From Mycobacterium sp. 852014-52450_SCH5900713 (GTDB lineage Bacteria; Actinomycetota; Actinomycetes; Mycobacteriales; Mycobacteriaceae), in assembly GCF_001667075.1 (NCBI RefSeq), contig NZ_LZIL01000035.1:62001-126000 (forward strand): a stretch of DNA of 64,000 bases, read 5' to 3'. Each line of letters starts with the position of its first letter. The first letter of the stretch is position 1. This document shows positions 1 to 9,189 of this stretch, piece by piece. The notes beneath the pieces were generated by a model that saw only the letters and a list, made by a program, of their open reading frames with translations, had not been told where the DNA came from and made no database searches. The translations under genes were made by a program, and so were the position numbers.

Positions 1-81
1 GCCGCGTTCATCGCGGTGCACACGACGGTGCTGTCCGGCGTCAACGTGGCCTACCCGCAACGGCAGCAGTGGTACGACTGA
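1..81 (+). CDS. C-terminal end of an unidentified protein (partial)
   Basis: The window opens inside a reading frame that runs 26 codons to a TGA at 79-81 and ends in QRQQWYD. It is cut by the window edge, so no family can be named. It lies 13 bp before the cytochrome-b/molybdopterin gene in the same direction and is probably in the same operon. Codon use is GC-rich like its neighbours. Confidence 0.55.
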   Translation, partial: AAFIAVHTTVLSGVNVAYPQRQQWYD

Positions 82-94
82 CGGGAGCCCAGGC

Positions 95-1585
95 ATGACG
101 ACGCTCGACTACCCGGTGTGGCTGCGGGTGGACCATTGGCTGAACGTGCTGTTTCTGACGCTGCTCATTCGCAGCGGCATCGAAATCCTCTCCACCCACC
201 CGAAGCTGTATGGGCAGGACGACAGCAGACCCGGCAGCGAATGGGCGCGCTTCACCCGCAAAGTCATGCCGCGGGACCGGTTATACGACACGCTCGACGA
301 AGAAGAGGACTATCACCCGATCGTTGCGCTGCCCGGCCATGCGCAGTTGGGCATGGGGCGGCATTGGCACTTCATCTCCGTCATCGGCTGGATATTGGTG
401 GGGCTGTCTTACTACATCCTGCTGTTCGCGACCGGGCAGTGGCACCGGTATTGGCCGTATTCCTGGTCGATCTTTCCTGAGGCATGGAACGACATCGTCA
501 CCTACATGTCGTTCAACCTGCCGCCGCTGCTCCCCGGAGAACCCTTGGATGCCATTCAGAAGCTGACCTATGCGGGTGTTGTCTTTCTGCTTGCACCCTT
601 CCAGATCCTGACCGGTGCCGCCCAGTCTCCCGCGATCGAGGCGCGGTTTCCGTGGTATGTGCAAATGTTCGGCGGCCGTCAGAAGGCCCGCAGCCTCCAT
701 TTTTTCGGACTGCTCGCGTTCATCGTGTTCATCGCGATCCATCTGTCGATGATTTTTTTCTGGGGCTGGGGCAGGCTCACCGCCTTGATGATCTTCGGGT
801 CGGTGCGCAACGCCTATTGGGCTACGGCGCTGTCCTTCGTGATTATCGGCGCCGTTGTCGCCATTCATTGGGCGGCCACCAGCTGGAGCCATCGCAGTCC
901 CCGGTCGGTGCAGCGCGCACTCGGGGCCGTGACCACCGGTGCGCGGCTACTCCTGTTGCGGCCGCTCAACTCCCGGCAGAATTACCCGCCGAGCAAGATC
1001 TCTCAGCAACACCGAGTCAACGGCAAGCCCCCAACGGGCATCGACTTCAAAGTGATGGCCGCCCATAACTTCGTTGACTGGCGACTGCGAGTGGGTGGCC
1101 TCGTCGAGAATCCTGTGACGCTGGACCTGGCCGCTCTGCGGTCTCTGGCGGAGCCGGAGTCGCAGTGCGTCATGCATAACTGTGTACAGGGATGGACCAG
1201 CATCGCCGAATGGAAGGGCCTGCATTTGGGCCGACTCGTTGAACTCGTGCGCCCCCTGCCACAGGCAAAATACGTCTGCTTCCTCAGCATGCAAGACAAC
1301 AGCACCGACGAACCGGCCTCACATGGCGGTGGCCAGTTCTACGAGGTCATCGATCTGGAGTTCGCCCGCAAGCCGCAGACGCTGCTGGCCTACGAAATGA
1401 ACGGGGCGCCACTACCGATCAAGCATGGTGCGCCGTTGCGGTTGCGGGTCGAAACTCAGGTCGGTTTCAAAATGACCAAATGGATCAACCAGATTGAGTT
1501 CGTCGAGGACTTCGCCGGCATCGGCTTCGGGACGGGGGGCTGGCGCGAGGACCGCGTCTTCTACGACAAGGACGTGGAGATCTGA
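95..1585 (+). CDS. Fused cytochrome b-type membrane domain and sulfite-oxidase-like molybdopterin domain
   Basis: This 496-residue protein joins two modules. Residues 1-270 hold several hydrophobic segments with histidines placed as in cytochrome b/b561 haem ligands (H14, H90/H92, H203, H217). Residues about 310-490 resemble the oxidoreductase molybdopterin-binding domain of the SUOX/YedY family, with HNCVQGWTSIAEW giving the candidate Mo-binding Cys364. Family knowledge suggests a membrane-bound Mo-cofactor redox enzyme passing electrons through haem to the respiratory chain; the substrate is unknown. The ATG follows a GGGAG ribosome site. The next gene begins 2 bp after its stop, so the two are probably co-transcribed. 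Confidence 0.85.
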   Translation: MTTLDYPVWLRVDHWLNVLFLTLLIRSGIEILSTHPKLYGQDDSRPGSEWARFTRKVMPRDRLYDTLDEEEDYHPIVALPGHAQLGMGRHWHFISVIGWILVGLSYYILLFATGQWHRYWPYSWSIFPEAWNDIVTYMSFNLPPLLPGEPLDAIQKLTYAGVVFLLAPFQILTGAAQSPAIEARFPWYVQMFGGRQKARSLHFFGLLAFIVFIAIHLSMIFFWGWGRLTALMIFGSVRNAYWATALSFVIIGAVVAIHWAATSWSHRSPRSVQRALGAVTTGARLLLLRPLNSRQNYPPSKISQQHRVNGKPPTGIDFKVMAAHNFVDWRLRVGGLVENPVTLDLAALRSLAEPESQCVMHNCVQGWTSIAEWKGLHLGRLVELVRPLPQAKYVCFLSMQDNSTDEPASHGGGQFYEVIDLEFARKPQTLLAYEMNGAPLPIKHGAPLRLRVETQVGFKMTKWINQIEFVEDFAGIGFGTGGWREDRVFYDKDVEI

Positions 1586-1586
1586 G

Positions 1587-1919
1587 ATGACCGACATGAC
1601 CGAGGGAGCCAGCGAGCAAGTCGGTTTGCGTCCGGAGCTGATCGGTTTGGATGCCGTGGCGCGTCAGTGCGTACTCGACCTGATCGCCGTCAAAGGCGGA
1701 CATTGCGAGGCCTGTGGCGCGACGGATTTCGCGGTCGGCGATGCGATGATCATGGGCTTTCTCTTTCTCGACGAGGACGCCGACGCTTTCCTGGTAGCGC
1801 TGACGTGTCGCAACCCCGAGTGCCCCAAGCCCAGGACCGCGATCAGGTTGAGCGGCAAGGATTTCCTGTCCGAGGAGCAAATGGCTCGCGCCGTGTCCCT
1901 CAGGTCCACAATCGCGTGA
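1587..1919 (+). CDS. Small four-cysteine hypothetical protein
   Basis: This 110-residue protein starts at ATG 1587, one base after the TGA of the oxidoreductase gene, which indicates translational coupling. Two cysteine pairs, HCEACG and TCRNPEC, are spaced like a zinc-ribbon, so metal binding is plausible. No signal peptide or membrane segment is visible. It may assist the upstream enzyme, for example in cofactor handling, but that rests on position alone. An in-frame start further upstream at 1494 would lie inside the previous gene and was not used. Confidence 0.7.
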   Translation: MTDMTEGASEQVGLRPELIGLDAVARQCVLDLIAVKGGHCEACGATDFAVGDAMIMGFLFLDEDADAFLVALTCRNPECPKPRTAIRLSGKDFLSEEQMARAVSLRSTIA

Positions 1920-1925
1920 CACCAG

Positions 1926-2312
1926 CTATGGGCGAAGGAGGCGTCGCCATTTCGCCGCGCGCCGCACCCGCCTGTTGGTCCCGCTCTCTCGCAAATCCGT
2001 GAGATTGGGCCGCGCCAGCTTGAATCTCTCGATCAAGGGCGACACCGCCCGAAATTCGTCACACAGCGATTGAAACCGGCGCTCGTCGGCGTCGGTGAGC
2101 AGACCGATGGAACTGTAGTGCGCCATCCGCGGAAGCCGTCCGGCGAGCGCCGTTCCCCATCGGATGCTGAGGTCGTAAATGTCTTCGTCGCTGAAGACGT
2201 CCTCCGCCTCCTTTTGCTCGCCGAGTTCCTTCAACCTCTTGAGTTGCTCGGCAAAGAACTCAACGTCGTCATCGATGCTGACTTGCACATGACCGTCCGG
2301 TGCCGTGCTCAT
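1926..2312 (-). CDS. Hypothetical protein, 128 residues
   Basis: The protein is soluble, charged and probably helical, with acidic N-terminal (SIDDDVEFFAEQLKRLKEL) and basic C-terminal (NRRVRRAAKWRRLLRP) parts. I do not recognise a family. The start is well supported by an AAGGAGG ribosome site about 6 bp before ATG 2312. It converges on the small four-cysteine gene with a 6-bp gap, and its upstream side faces the PPE gene promoter region. Confidence 0.6.
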   Translation of the reverse strand: MSTAPDGHVQVSIDDDVEFFAEQLKRLKELGEQKEAEDVFSDEDIYDLSIRWGTALAGRLPRMAHYSSIGLLTDADERRFQSLCDEFRAVSPLIERFKLARPNLTDLRESGTNRRVRRAAKWRRLLRP

Positions 2313-2581
2313 GGGGCCCTCCTTTCCCGCACCCTGCAGCGTCCGGCATCGCTATCGGTCGGGGAGTACCCCGCGGGCATCGTTTCAACATGCGATGCCC
2401 CAAATAATGCATCAAGAAACAGTTGCGCATAGTAATTGTTTTCAGGATATCGACAGGATTCGGTACGTCCACTCCAAGCGTATAAACGGCCAAACCGGGA
2501 AGTCGCCGAGGGATAAGAAGCAATGCACCGCGCTTGGGGTGGATTGTGGATCCATTTGCGGACCTGGGTAGGAGGTATTGT

Positions 2582-3799
2582 GTGGCAATAGATTTCGGCG
2601 TGCTTCCGCCGGAAATCAACTCGACTCGCATGTATACGGGCCCGGGTGCCGGACCAATGTTGGCGGCGGCGGTGGCATGGGACGACGTGGCAGCGCAGCT
2701 GCACGCCACGGCGGCGAATCACACCTCGGTAGTCTCCGGGTTGACGGCCGGGTGGCGGGGTCCGGCGTCGATGGCGATGGCGGCCGCAGCCGCGCCCTAC
2801 ACGGCGTGGATGAGTACTACGGCCGGCCAGGCCGAGCTGACGGCAGCCCAGGCGCGGGCCGCGGCCGCCGCGTTCGAGACCGCGTTTGCAGCGACCGTGC
2901 CGCCGGCGTCGGTGGCGGCGAACCGTGCTCGGCTGCTGGCGCTGATCGCGACGAACTTGTTCGGGCAGAACACCCCGGCGATCATGGCCACCCAGGCCGA
3001 GTACCTGGAGATGTGGGCGCAGGATGCGGCCGCCATGTACGGCTACGCCGGCTCCTCGGCGGCGGCTGCGCAGGTGGCGCCTTTTCAGCCGCCGCCGCAG
3101 ACAACCGACCCGGCCGGCGTCGCGGGGCAGGCTGCGGCGGTCAGCCAAGCCACCGGCACGGCGGCCGGCGCCCAGGCGACGCACCTGCCGCAATTGTTAG
3201 CCGCGACGCCCGAGGCGCTGCAAACCCTCGCCGCGCCCATGCAATCCGCGGCGCCCGCCGCGGCTGCCGATCCGCCATCGCTGTTTTCGGCACTCGACGG
3301 CTTCATCACGGGTCCGTTGTCGCCGGGATCGTTGTTCACCATTCCCGGCGTTCCTTATCTCCTTGGCACGCAAAGTTATCTGCTCCCGCAGGCCGCGGCG
3401 AACTTGACCAGGTCGGCGGAGAATTACTCCAAAGCACTGGCCAAGGCAACCACTGTAGGAGTGCCGCGCATGGTCAGCGCGCCCGTGTCGGCGGGCATTG
3501 GCCGCGCGGGCGTGGTAGGCGGATTGTCCGTGCCGCAAGGCTGGGCAACGGCCGCCCCCGAGATCAAGGCGGTTGCCGCGACATTGCCCCAGAGCAGCCT
3601 GGCTGCAGCCCCGGCGGCGCTTGTCGCCGACGGCCAGGGCAGCCTCGTCGGCAACATGGCCCTGTCCGGGTTGGCCGGCCGCGCCGTGGCTGGAACCGGG
3701 GGGGCGGCAGCCCGTTCCGCCGGCATGGGGAGCGCCACCCCCGCCGCCGGCGAGGCCACCACGGCCAACATCTTTGTGATCCACGAGGCCGGCGAATGA
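2582..3799 (+). CDS. PPE family protein, SVP subgroup
   Basis: This 405-residue protein begins MAIDFGVLPPEINS, the N-terminal PPE signature. The helical WxG-type segment GWRGPASMAMA lies near residue 55, and GGLSVPQGWA near residue 315 places it in the PPE-SVP group. The GTG start at 2582 was chosen because AGGAGG lies about 6 bp before it and because PPE proteins start just ahead of the PPE motif; the longer reading from 2534 would add 16 atypical residues. PPE proteins are exported or surface-associated through ESX type VII systems, usually with a PE partner. No PE gene is present here. Confidence 0.93.
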   Translation: MAIDFGVLPPEINSTRMYTGPGAGPMLAAAVAWDDVAAQLHATAANHTSVVSGLTAGWRGPASMAMAAAAAPYTAWMSTTAGQAELTAAQARAAAAAFETAFAATVPPASVAANRARLLALIATNLFGQNTPAIMATQAEYLEMWAQDAAAMYGYAGSSAAAAQVAPFQPPPQTTDPAGVAGQAAAVSQATGTAAGAQATHLPQLLAATPEALQTLAAPMQSAAPAAAADPPSLFSALDGFITGPLSPGSLFTIPGVPYLLGTQSYLLPQAAANLTRSAENYSKALAKATTVGVPRMVSAPVSAGIGRAGVVGGLSVPQGWATAAPEIKAVAATLPQSSLAAAPAALVADGQGSLVGNMALSGLAGRAVAGTGGAAARSAGMGSATPAAGEATTANIFVIHEAGE

Positions 3800-3872
3800 T
3801 GACGACCGGCGCGACGTCACCATCAGCGGCTGAAACCGCCAGCGCACTCCCGGCGAATCAAGGAGGCTAGCA

Positions 3873-5252
3873 ATGGATTACGGGGCATTGCCACCGGAGA
3901 TCAATTCCGCGCGCATGTATGCCGGCCCAGGATCGGGATCGATGCTGGCCGCCGGCGCGGCGTGGGATGGGCTGGCCGCCGAACTCCGTTCGACCGCAGC
4001 CTCCTATTCGTCAGTGATCTCGGGGCTGACCACCGCATGGCTGGGTCCGGCATCGGCGAGCATGGCGGCCGCTGCCGCGCCATACGCCGCGTGGTTGAAC
4101 GCCACCGCTGCGCAAGCCGAACAGACAGGAAACCAAGCCAGGGCGGCGGCGGCGGCTTACGAGGCCGCCTTCGCGGCCACCGTACCGCCGCCGGTGATCG
4201 AAACGAACCGCGCCGAGCTCGAGTCGCTCATTGCCACGAACACACTCGGTCAGAACACCGCGGCCATCGCCGCGAACGAGGCACGATACGCCGGCATGTG
4301 GGCCCGTGATGCGGCAGCAATGTACGGCTACGCCGGCCAATCCGCGGCGGCCTCCGCCGTAACGCCGTTCGATTCGCCCGCGCAAAATACAAACCCGGCC
4401 GGCACCGCGGCGCAGACCGCCGCCGTGAACCAGGGCGTCGGCACCTCAGCCGGAACGAACACTCAGTCCGCCTTGTCCCAGCTGACATCCGCGACTCCCA
4501 CCGCGCTGCGAAGCCTTGCGGCTCCGGCGGCGGTGGATCCGCCGTCGTCCTCGTCATTGGCGAGCTTTCTCAGCAGCCTGAACTCTTCCCCACTGGCGAA
4601 GCTCGCCGGGAACGTGGAGCTGATACCCAAGGCGGTCCTGCCGGCCAATGACGTAATGATCAGCACCATCATGGGTTTGGTGATCGGGGCGCGGCATCTG
4701 GGTGACCTGACGGTCGCGGTCAAGGCCGCGACCCCAAGTCTCGCGACCGGGTTGGGTTCGGCGGGAACGGCATTGGGAACGACCGTGTCGGCGGCTGTCG
4801 GTCAGGCCGGCCTAGTGGGAGGGCTAGCGGTTCCACCGAGTTGGGCCGTGGCCACTCCCGCGATCAGGACCGCCGCCGCGGTGTTGTCGGGCACTTCGGA
4901 GAGCGCCATCGGCGCGGCCGTGGTGAGCGAGGGCAGCTTTTTCAGCGGGTTGGCTGCGGCAGGCATGGTCGGAGGCGCGCTCGGCGCCGCACTGCCCAGG
5001 GCCGCGGCGGGCGCCGGCGGCAAGGGGCGTGACCGCTCGGCCAAAGACGGTGCAAGTCTCAAAGACAGTGATTCGCCTGAAAACTTGCAACGCGTTGTGG
5101 CTGACATGGCGGAGAACCCGGAAAGTGTGCAGCATTGGCACACCGATCCCGACCACCTTGATGGCTTACTGGACGAACTGCGAAAAAAACCGGGTACGCA
5201 CGCGGTACACGTGAAGAACGGAAAGCCCAGGGTGACGCTGCCGGGTTCGTAA
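3873..5252 (+). CDS. PPE family protein with atypical C-terminal tail
   Basis: This 459-residue PPE protein starts [20 protein letters not shown] and carries [11 protein letters not shown] near residue 55. GGLAVPPSW, a variant of the SVPxxW motif, lies near residue 318. After the usual PPE end, a charged tail of roughly 60-70 residues appears ([17 protein letters not shown], then [17 protein letters not shown]), which is not typical of PPE-SVP proteins. AGGAGG precedes the ATG. It lies 73 bp behind the first PPE gene and shares much of its N-terminal half, so the two look like a tandem duplication. ESX export is expected from the family. Confidence 0.92.
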   Translation: MDYGALPPEINSARMYAGPGSGSMLAAGAAWDGLAAELRSTAASYSSVISGLTTAWLGPASASMAAAAAPYAAWLNATAAQAEQTGNQARAAAAAYEAAFAATVPPPVIETNRAELESLIATNTLGQNTAAIAANEARYAGMWARDAAAMYGYAGQSAAASAVTPFDSPAQNTNPAGTAAQTAAVNQGVGTSAGTNTQSALSQLTSATPTALRSLAAPAAVDPPSSSSLASFLSSLNSSPLAKLAGNVELIPKAVLPANDVMISTIMGLVIGARHLGDLTVAVKAATPSLATGLGSAGTALGTTVSAAVGQAGLVGGLAVPPSWAVATPAIRTAAAVLSGTSESAIGAAVVSEGSFFSGLAAAGMVGGALGAALPRAAAGAGGKGRDRSAKDGASLKDSDSPENLQRVVADMAENPESVQHWHTDPDHLDGLLDELRKKPGTHAVHVKNGKPRVTLPGS

Positions 5253-5303
5253 CGGACGCAGGCCCGGACGAATACGGCTCCGGACAACCACTTGGCGGGG
5301 GCG

Positions 5304-5323
5304 GCGCGCCGTTATTGGCGCGC
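5304..5323. terminator. Hairpin between convergent PPE and TDT genes
   Basis: GCGCGCC and GGCGCGC form a perfect 7-bp stem around the loop GTTATT. It overlaps the TAA of the minus-strand permease gene (5312-5314) and lies about 50 bp after the PPE stop. A bidirectional or I-shaped terminator is plausible. No U-tract follows. Confidence 0.45.
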
Positions 5324-6316
5324 ACCGGCGAGGGCTCGCGGGATGCGCAATAAACCGGCGATCGCCACTATCGACCAGGCCAACAGCGCGTCCCAGAAGA
5401 ACACTAGTGCAACGGTGTGCAGCGATCGCATATTAGCCTCGCTGGCGATCATGTTGATGGCCACCGAATACATCCCCAGCGGGAACACGAGCGTCCACCA
5501 CGAGCCGGTGAATCGCAAAAGCTTGGGCCGCTGCTCGACGCGGTGCAAACCGAAATAGATCAACGGCGGTATCCACAACGTTGCCGCTGCCCACGCCGTC
5601 AGCATGATCGCAAACACACCCGCCGCCAGCCAGTTTGGAGCTTGGACGTGAATTTCGTGGCCAGCCACCACGGCGATGGCAAGCGCGCCCATCAAAATCC
5701 AAGTGTCAGGCTGGAATCCTTCACGGTCCAGCCGCTCGTCGACGGCGCGCCACACAATCAATGCGGTCATCGCGATGTAGATGGCCAGTGCCAAAACCCA
5801 CGTAACCACCGCGGCTATCAACCATTGACCGTGCCCGGTACTGCTTGCGAGCTTGGCGGCCACGATTGCCAGGCCGGACGTGGCTACGCTGAACAATAAC
5901 CATGCGCCGTGGACCTGGTCGCGCGACGCAGTCAAGCGCTGCGTTGCCAGGTTGCGCAGGCTGGATAGAGCCAGGCCCAGCCAAGCCGAACCGGCAATGG
6001 CGCCAAGTACCGGAAGTATCAGCGGGTGGGCGGACGAAAGCCGGTTGCACAGCACGGCGCATGCGGCAACGAAAGTGAACAGGGGCAGCGAATTCTCGAG
6101 CTCCGCCAAGCCCCAGGGAAGTAGCCGGCGTTTGGCCGTGGCGAGCACCACCGCAAGTGCTACCAAGACCGCCCAAGCCAGCAGCGCGATCACACTGAGC
6201 GCGTTGCTGGTTGACGTGTACTGATGATCCTTGGCGGCGGTGGAGAGGATTCCGGTCGCCATCACCGCTGCGAACGCGTCAGGGGAGACGTTGATGCTAC
6301 TCAGTCGAATCGCCAT
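5312..6316 (-). CDS. TDT family permease (TehA/Mae1/SLAC1-like)
   Basis: This 334-residue protein is almost entirely hydrophobic, with about ten predicted membrane segments. The N-terminal SPDAFAAVMATGILSTAA matches the conserved first helix of tellurite-resistance/dicarboxylate transporters and voltage-dependent anion channels. SWWTLVFPLGMYSVA near the C-terminus is a second family hallmark. It probably moves small anions or organic acids across the plasma membrane; substrate and direction cannot be read. It is transcribed divergently from the pyruvoyl decarboxylase gene across a 209-bp gap. Confidence 0.85.
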   Translation of the reverse strand: MAIRLSSINVSPDAFAAVMATGILSTAAKDHQYTSTSNALSVIALLAWAVLVALAVVLATAKRRLLPWGLAELENSLPLFTFVAACAVLCNRLSSAHPLILPVLGAIAGSAWLGLALSSLRNLATQRLTASRDQVHGAWLLFSVATSGLAIVAAKLASSTGHGQWLIAAVVTWVLALAIYIAMTALIVWRAVDERLDREGFQPDTWILMGALAIAVVAGHEIHVQAPNWLAAGVFAIMLTAWAAATLWIPPLIYFGLHRVEQRPKLLRFTGSWWTLVFPLGMYSVAINMIASEANMRSLHTVALVFFWDALLAWSIVAIAGLLRIPRALAGARQ

Positions 6317-6525
6317 GCCAGGGCCTTCTTTACGTTTGAATCATCGCTCAGCTATGAGCCCGACCACAACCGCCGACTACCCATCACGGTCGAATGCAAT
6401 CCGGAAAAGGACTCGCTCGCCGGTCCCCTTGGCCTGACCGCCGCACGGCGGCCTATGTTATCTCGGCTTTGAGGGGGTACGCCTCACGAACGAAACATGT
6501 CGGGAATGACCGTGGGAGAAGTGAG

Positions 6526-7716
6526 ATGAGCGATCCTGATGCGATCATCCGAAAGCTGCGCGATGTCATCGAGAAGGAACAGGGACTGGCGGACCTCCTC
6601 GAGCGGTCGTTGAAGCAGGCTCGCGAATCGGCCGAGGCCGAGTTGCGGCCGGAGTTGTTCGCCGCGCTGGAGTGGCCGGCCAACCTGGATGAGTACGAGG
6701 AGTATCTGAAGAGCTTCGTCAGATGGGTGCCCCGCCAGTCCGATGCGGAGGCATGGCAAGGGGCCGACCCCGCTGAACGACAGGCCCAAGAGGTCAGCGA
6801 CCGGACAGCACACTTCTTCTTCCTCGTTGACCAGGGGGTGGACGGGGCCGCGCCGCAGGGCTCCAAGGTCTTTCGCGACTGGATGACCGAGTTCTCGCGG
6901 CAGTGGGGCAGCTTCTTGGACACCGCTGATTCGTTCAGCCCGGAGATCCTGCAGTCCTTCATCGATTTCGCGCCCGAGTATCGGGTGCATGAGTCGCTGG
7001 TCGACGGAAAGCCCAACATGCCCAGCGGTTGGTTGACGTTCAACCAGTTCTTCGGTCGTGAATTGAACGGGGGACTGCGCCCGATCGCCGAACCCGGCAG
7101 CAATTTGGTGGTGACCTCTCCCGCCGACTGCGTCTTCCAGCACGCCTACGACATCGACACCGACTCCAACATCCCGCCGGTAACCCTCAAAGGCGTCAAC
7201 ACTTTTGGGAATATTAAGCAGCTCATTGAGGGTAGCGCATACAGCGAGAGCTTCGGCGGAGGGACGTTTGTGCACTACATGCTGAAGCCCAACTCGTATC
7301 ACCGTTACCACCTGCCCGTCTCTGGCCTGGTGAAAGAGACCTTCCTCATCAGCGGACAGGTATTCATGCAGGTGTCTCTCGACGGCCACGAGTTCAAGTC
7401 CAGCGATAGCGCAACCACCGGTTACGAGTTCTTTCAGAACCGCGGCGTGGTCACCATCGACACGTCGGCTTCCGACTGCGGCGACATCGGTGTCGTCGCG
7501 GTGATTCCGGTTGGTATGGCGCACGTATCGTCGGTGACGCTGACCGCAGTCGAAAACACACAAATGGCAAAGGGCGACGAGTTCGGCTACTTCCAATTCG
7601 GCGGCTCGGACATCATCATCCTCTTCCAGGAGGGGGTGGACCCGCAGATCGACACCGGCGAAGGGTACCGACTCTTCGGCACGCCAGCAGCCCGCTGCAA
7701 AGGCCGGGCCCGATGA
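6526..7716 (+). CDS. Phosphatidylserine decarboxylase-family pyruvoyl enzyme
   Basis: This 396-residue protein has a PSD-type catalytic domain from about residue 170. SPADC supplies the catalytic Asp, KPNSYHRYHLPVSG the His, and FGGSDII contains Ser361, the expected self-cleavage residue that becomes the pyruvoyl group. The N-terminal ~150 residues (SKVFRDWMTEFSRQWGSFLD and onward) resemble the PSDC-associated domain of longer homologues, including fungal tryptophan decarboxylases. The substrate may therefore be an amino acid rather than phosphatidylserine. ATG 6526 was chosen over in-frame ATGs from 6394 because GGGAGAAG precedes it and the upstream extension does not fit the family. Confidence 0.83.
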   Translation: MSDPDAIIRKLRDVIEKEQGLADLLERSLKQARESAEAELRPELFAALEWPANLDEYEEYLKSFVRWVPRQSDAEAWQGADPAERQAQEVSDRTAHFFFLVDQGVDGAAPQGSKVFRDWMTEFSRQWGSFLDTADSFSPEILQSFIDFAPEYRVHESLVDGKPNMPSGWLTFNQFFGRELNGGLRPIAEPGSNLVVTSPADCVFQHAYDIDTDSNIPPVTLKGVNTFGNIKQLIEGSAYSESFGGGTFVHYMLKPNSYHRYHLPVSGLVKETFLISGQVFMQVSLDGHEFKSSDSATTGYEFFQNRGVVTIDTSASDCGDIGVVAVIPVGMAHVSSVTLTAVENTQMAKGDEFGYFQFGGSDIIILFQEGVDPQIDTGEGYRLFGTPAARCKGRAR

Positions 7717-7819
7717 GGATGGGATAGCTTGGTCACCTCACAACGACTTAATAGGTAAGTCACAGCCAATCATTCGGTGTGTGGGGTTTGCCAGAGGCGC
7801 GGTCGGGCACGCGGTCAAC

Positions 7820-9175
7820 ATGGCCCGCTCACACGACATCCTGCACTGGAACCCGGAAGACACCAAGGCCTGGGAGGACGGCAACAAAGCCGTCGCGCAC
7901 CGAAACATGGCATGGTCGATCGCGACCGACCACGTGGCCTTCGGCGTCTGGTCATTGTGGTCGGTACTGGTGCTCTTCATGCCCGAATCGGTCTACGGGT
8001 TTTCGGCAAGCGACAAGTTCCTCCTGGTCGCCGTCAATACGCTAATGGGTGCGCTGATGCGCATTCCCTACACGGCCGCGATCGGCATCTTCGGTGGGCG
8101 CAACTTCACGGTGGTTTCCACTCTGGTGCTGTTGATACCCACCGCGGGCACGATCGTCCTGCTGGCCAATCCAGGCCTGCCGCTGTGGCCATATCTGGTG
8201 TGTGCGGCGCTGACCGGGCTCGGCGGCGGCAACTTTTCCGCGTCCATGACCAATGTCAACGCCTTCTATCCGCAGCGGCTCAAGGGGTGGGCGCTGGGGC
8301 TCAACGCGGGCGGCGGCAACATCGGTGTGCCGGCGATCCAGCTGGTAGGCCTGCTGGTGATCGCGGTGGCCGGCCACCGGCAGCCGTACTGGGTGTCGGG
8401 GCTCTACATGGTGCTGCTGACCGCGACCAGCATCGGCGCCTTCATGTTCATGGACAACATCAAGGAGTACCGGGTCAATTTCGTTGCCATGAAAAAGATG
8501 ATCAAGCAGCGCGACTCGTGGCTCCTCTCGCTGCTCTACGTTGGCACCTTCGGTTCATTCATCGGATTCTCCTTCGCGCTGAGCCAAGTGCTGCACATGA
8601 AATTCACCGAAGCGGGGCAAAGCTCCGCCCACGCTTCGTTACATGCGGCCCAAATCGCTTTTGTGGGACCGCTGTTGGGGTCAGTGGCGCGGGTCTACGG
8701 GGGCAAGCTCGCCGACCGTTTAGGCGGTGGCCGGGTGACGTTGACCGTCTTCGGCGGTATGAGTCTCGCCGCCGGATTACTCGTCTTCGCCAGCACGCTC
8801 GAGGACAACAACGGCGGCCGCCTCACCGCCACGTCGATAGTCTGTTACGGCGTCGGCTTCGTCTGCCTGTTCCTTCTAGCCGGGGCCGGCAACGGATCAA
8901 TATACAAGATGATCCCCTCGGTATTCGAGGCCCGCAGTAGGTCGCTCGATCTCAGTGACGACGACCGCAAGCAGTGGTCGAAAAACGTTGGGGGAGCGAT
9001 GGTTGGGTTCGCCGACTCGATCGGCGCGTTCGGTGGATTCGCCATCGACATTGTGTTGCGGCAGTCCTACCTGACCGCTCGCACCGAGACGCCGGCCTTA
9101 TGGATCTTCCTCGGGTGCTACATCGGGTTCGCGATCCTGACGTGGTTCTGTTATGTGCGCACCGATCGAGAGTGA
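7820..9175 (+). CDS. narK: NarK-family nitrate/nitrite transporter (NarK3-like)
   Basis: This 451-residue major facilitator protein has twelve likely membrane helices. GGGNFSASMTNVNAFYP and AGGGNIGVPAIQLVG are the two nitrate-signature motifs of the NarK/NasA group. The N-terminus MARSHDILHWNPEDTKAW resembles what I recall of mycobacterial NarK3, which favours ATG 7820; an in-frame GTG at 7781 would add 13 residues. It should import nitrate or export nitrite at the inner membrane. It starts an apparent operon with the DUF421 and DUF4396 genes, the next start lying 5-14 bp after its stop. Confidence 0.88.
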   Translation: MARSHDILHWNPEDTKAWEDGNKAVAHRNMAWSIATDHVAFGVWSLWSVLVLFMPESVYGFSASDKFLLVAVNTLMGALMRIPYTAAIGIFGGRNFTVVSTLVLLIPTAGTIVLLANPGLPLWPYLVCAALTGLGGGNFSASMTNVNAFYPQRLKGWALGLNAGGGNIGVPAIQLVGLLVIAVAGHRQPYWVSGLYMVLLTATSIGAFMFMDNIKEYRVNFVAMKKMIKQRDSWLLSLLYVGTFGSFIGFSFALSQVLHMKFTEAGQSSAHASLHAAQIAFVGPLLGSVARVYGGKLADRLGGGRVTLTVFGGMSLAAGLLVFASTLEDNNGGRLTATSIVCYGVGFVCLFLLAGAGNGSIYKMIPSVFEARSRSLDLSDDDRKQWSKNVGGAMVGFADSIGAFGGFAIDIVLRQSYLTARTETPALWIFLGCYIGFAILTWFCYVRTDRE

Positions 9176-9189
9176 AACGGGTGATCGTG

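Noticed and set aside
2534..2581. Upstream ATG for the first PPE protein
   Set aside because: The added 16 residues are not PPE-like, and AGGAGG correctly positions the GTG at 2582.
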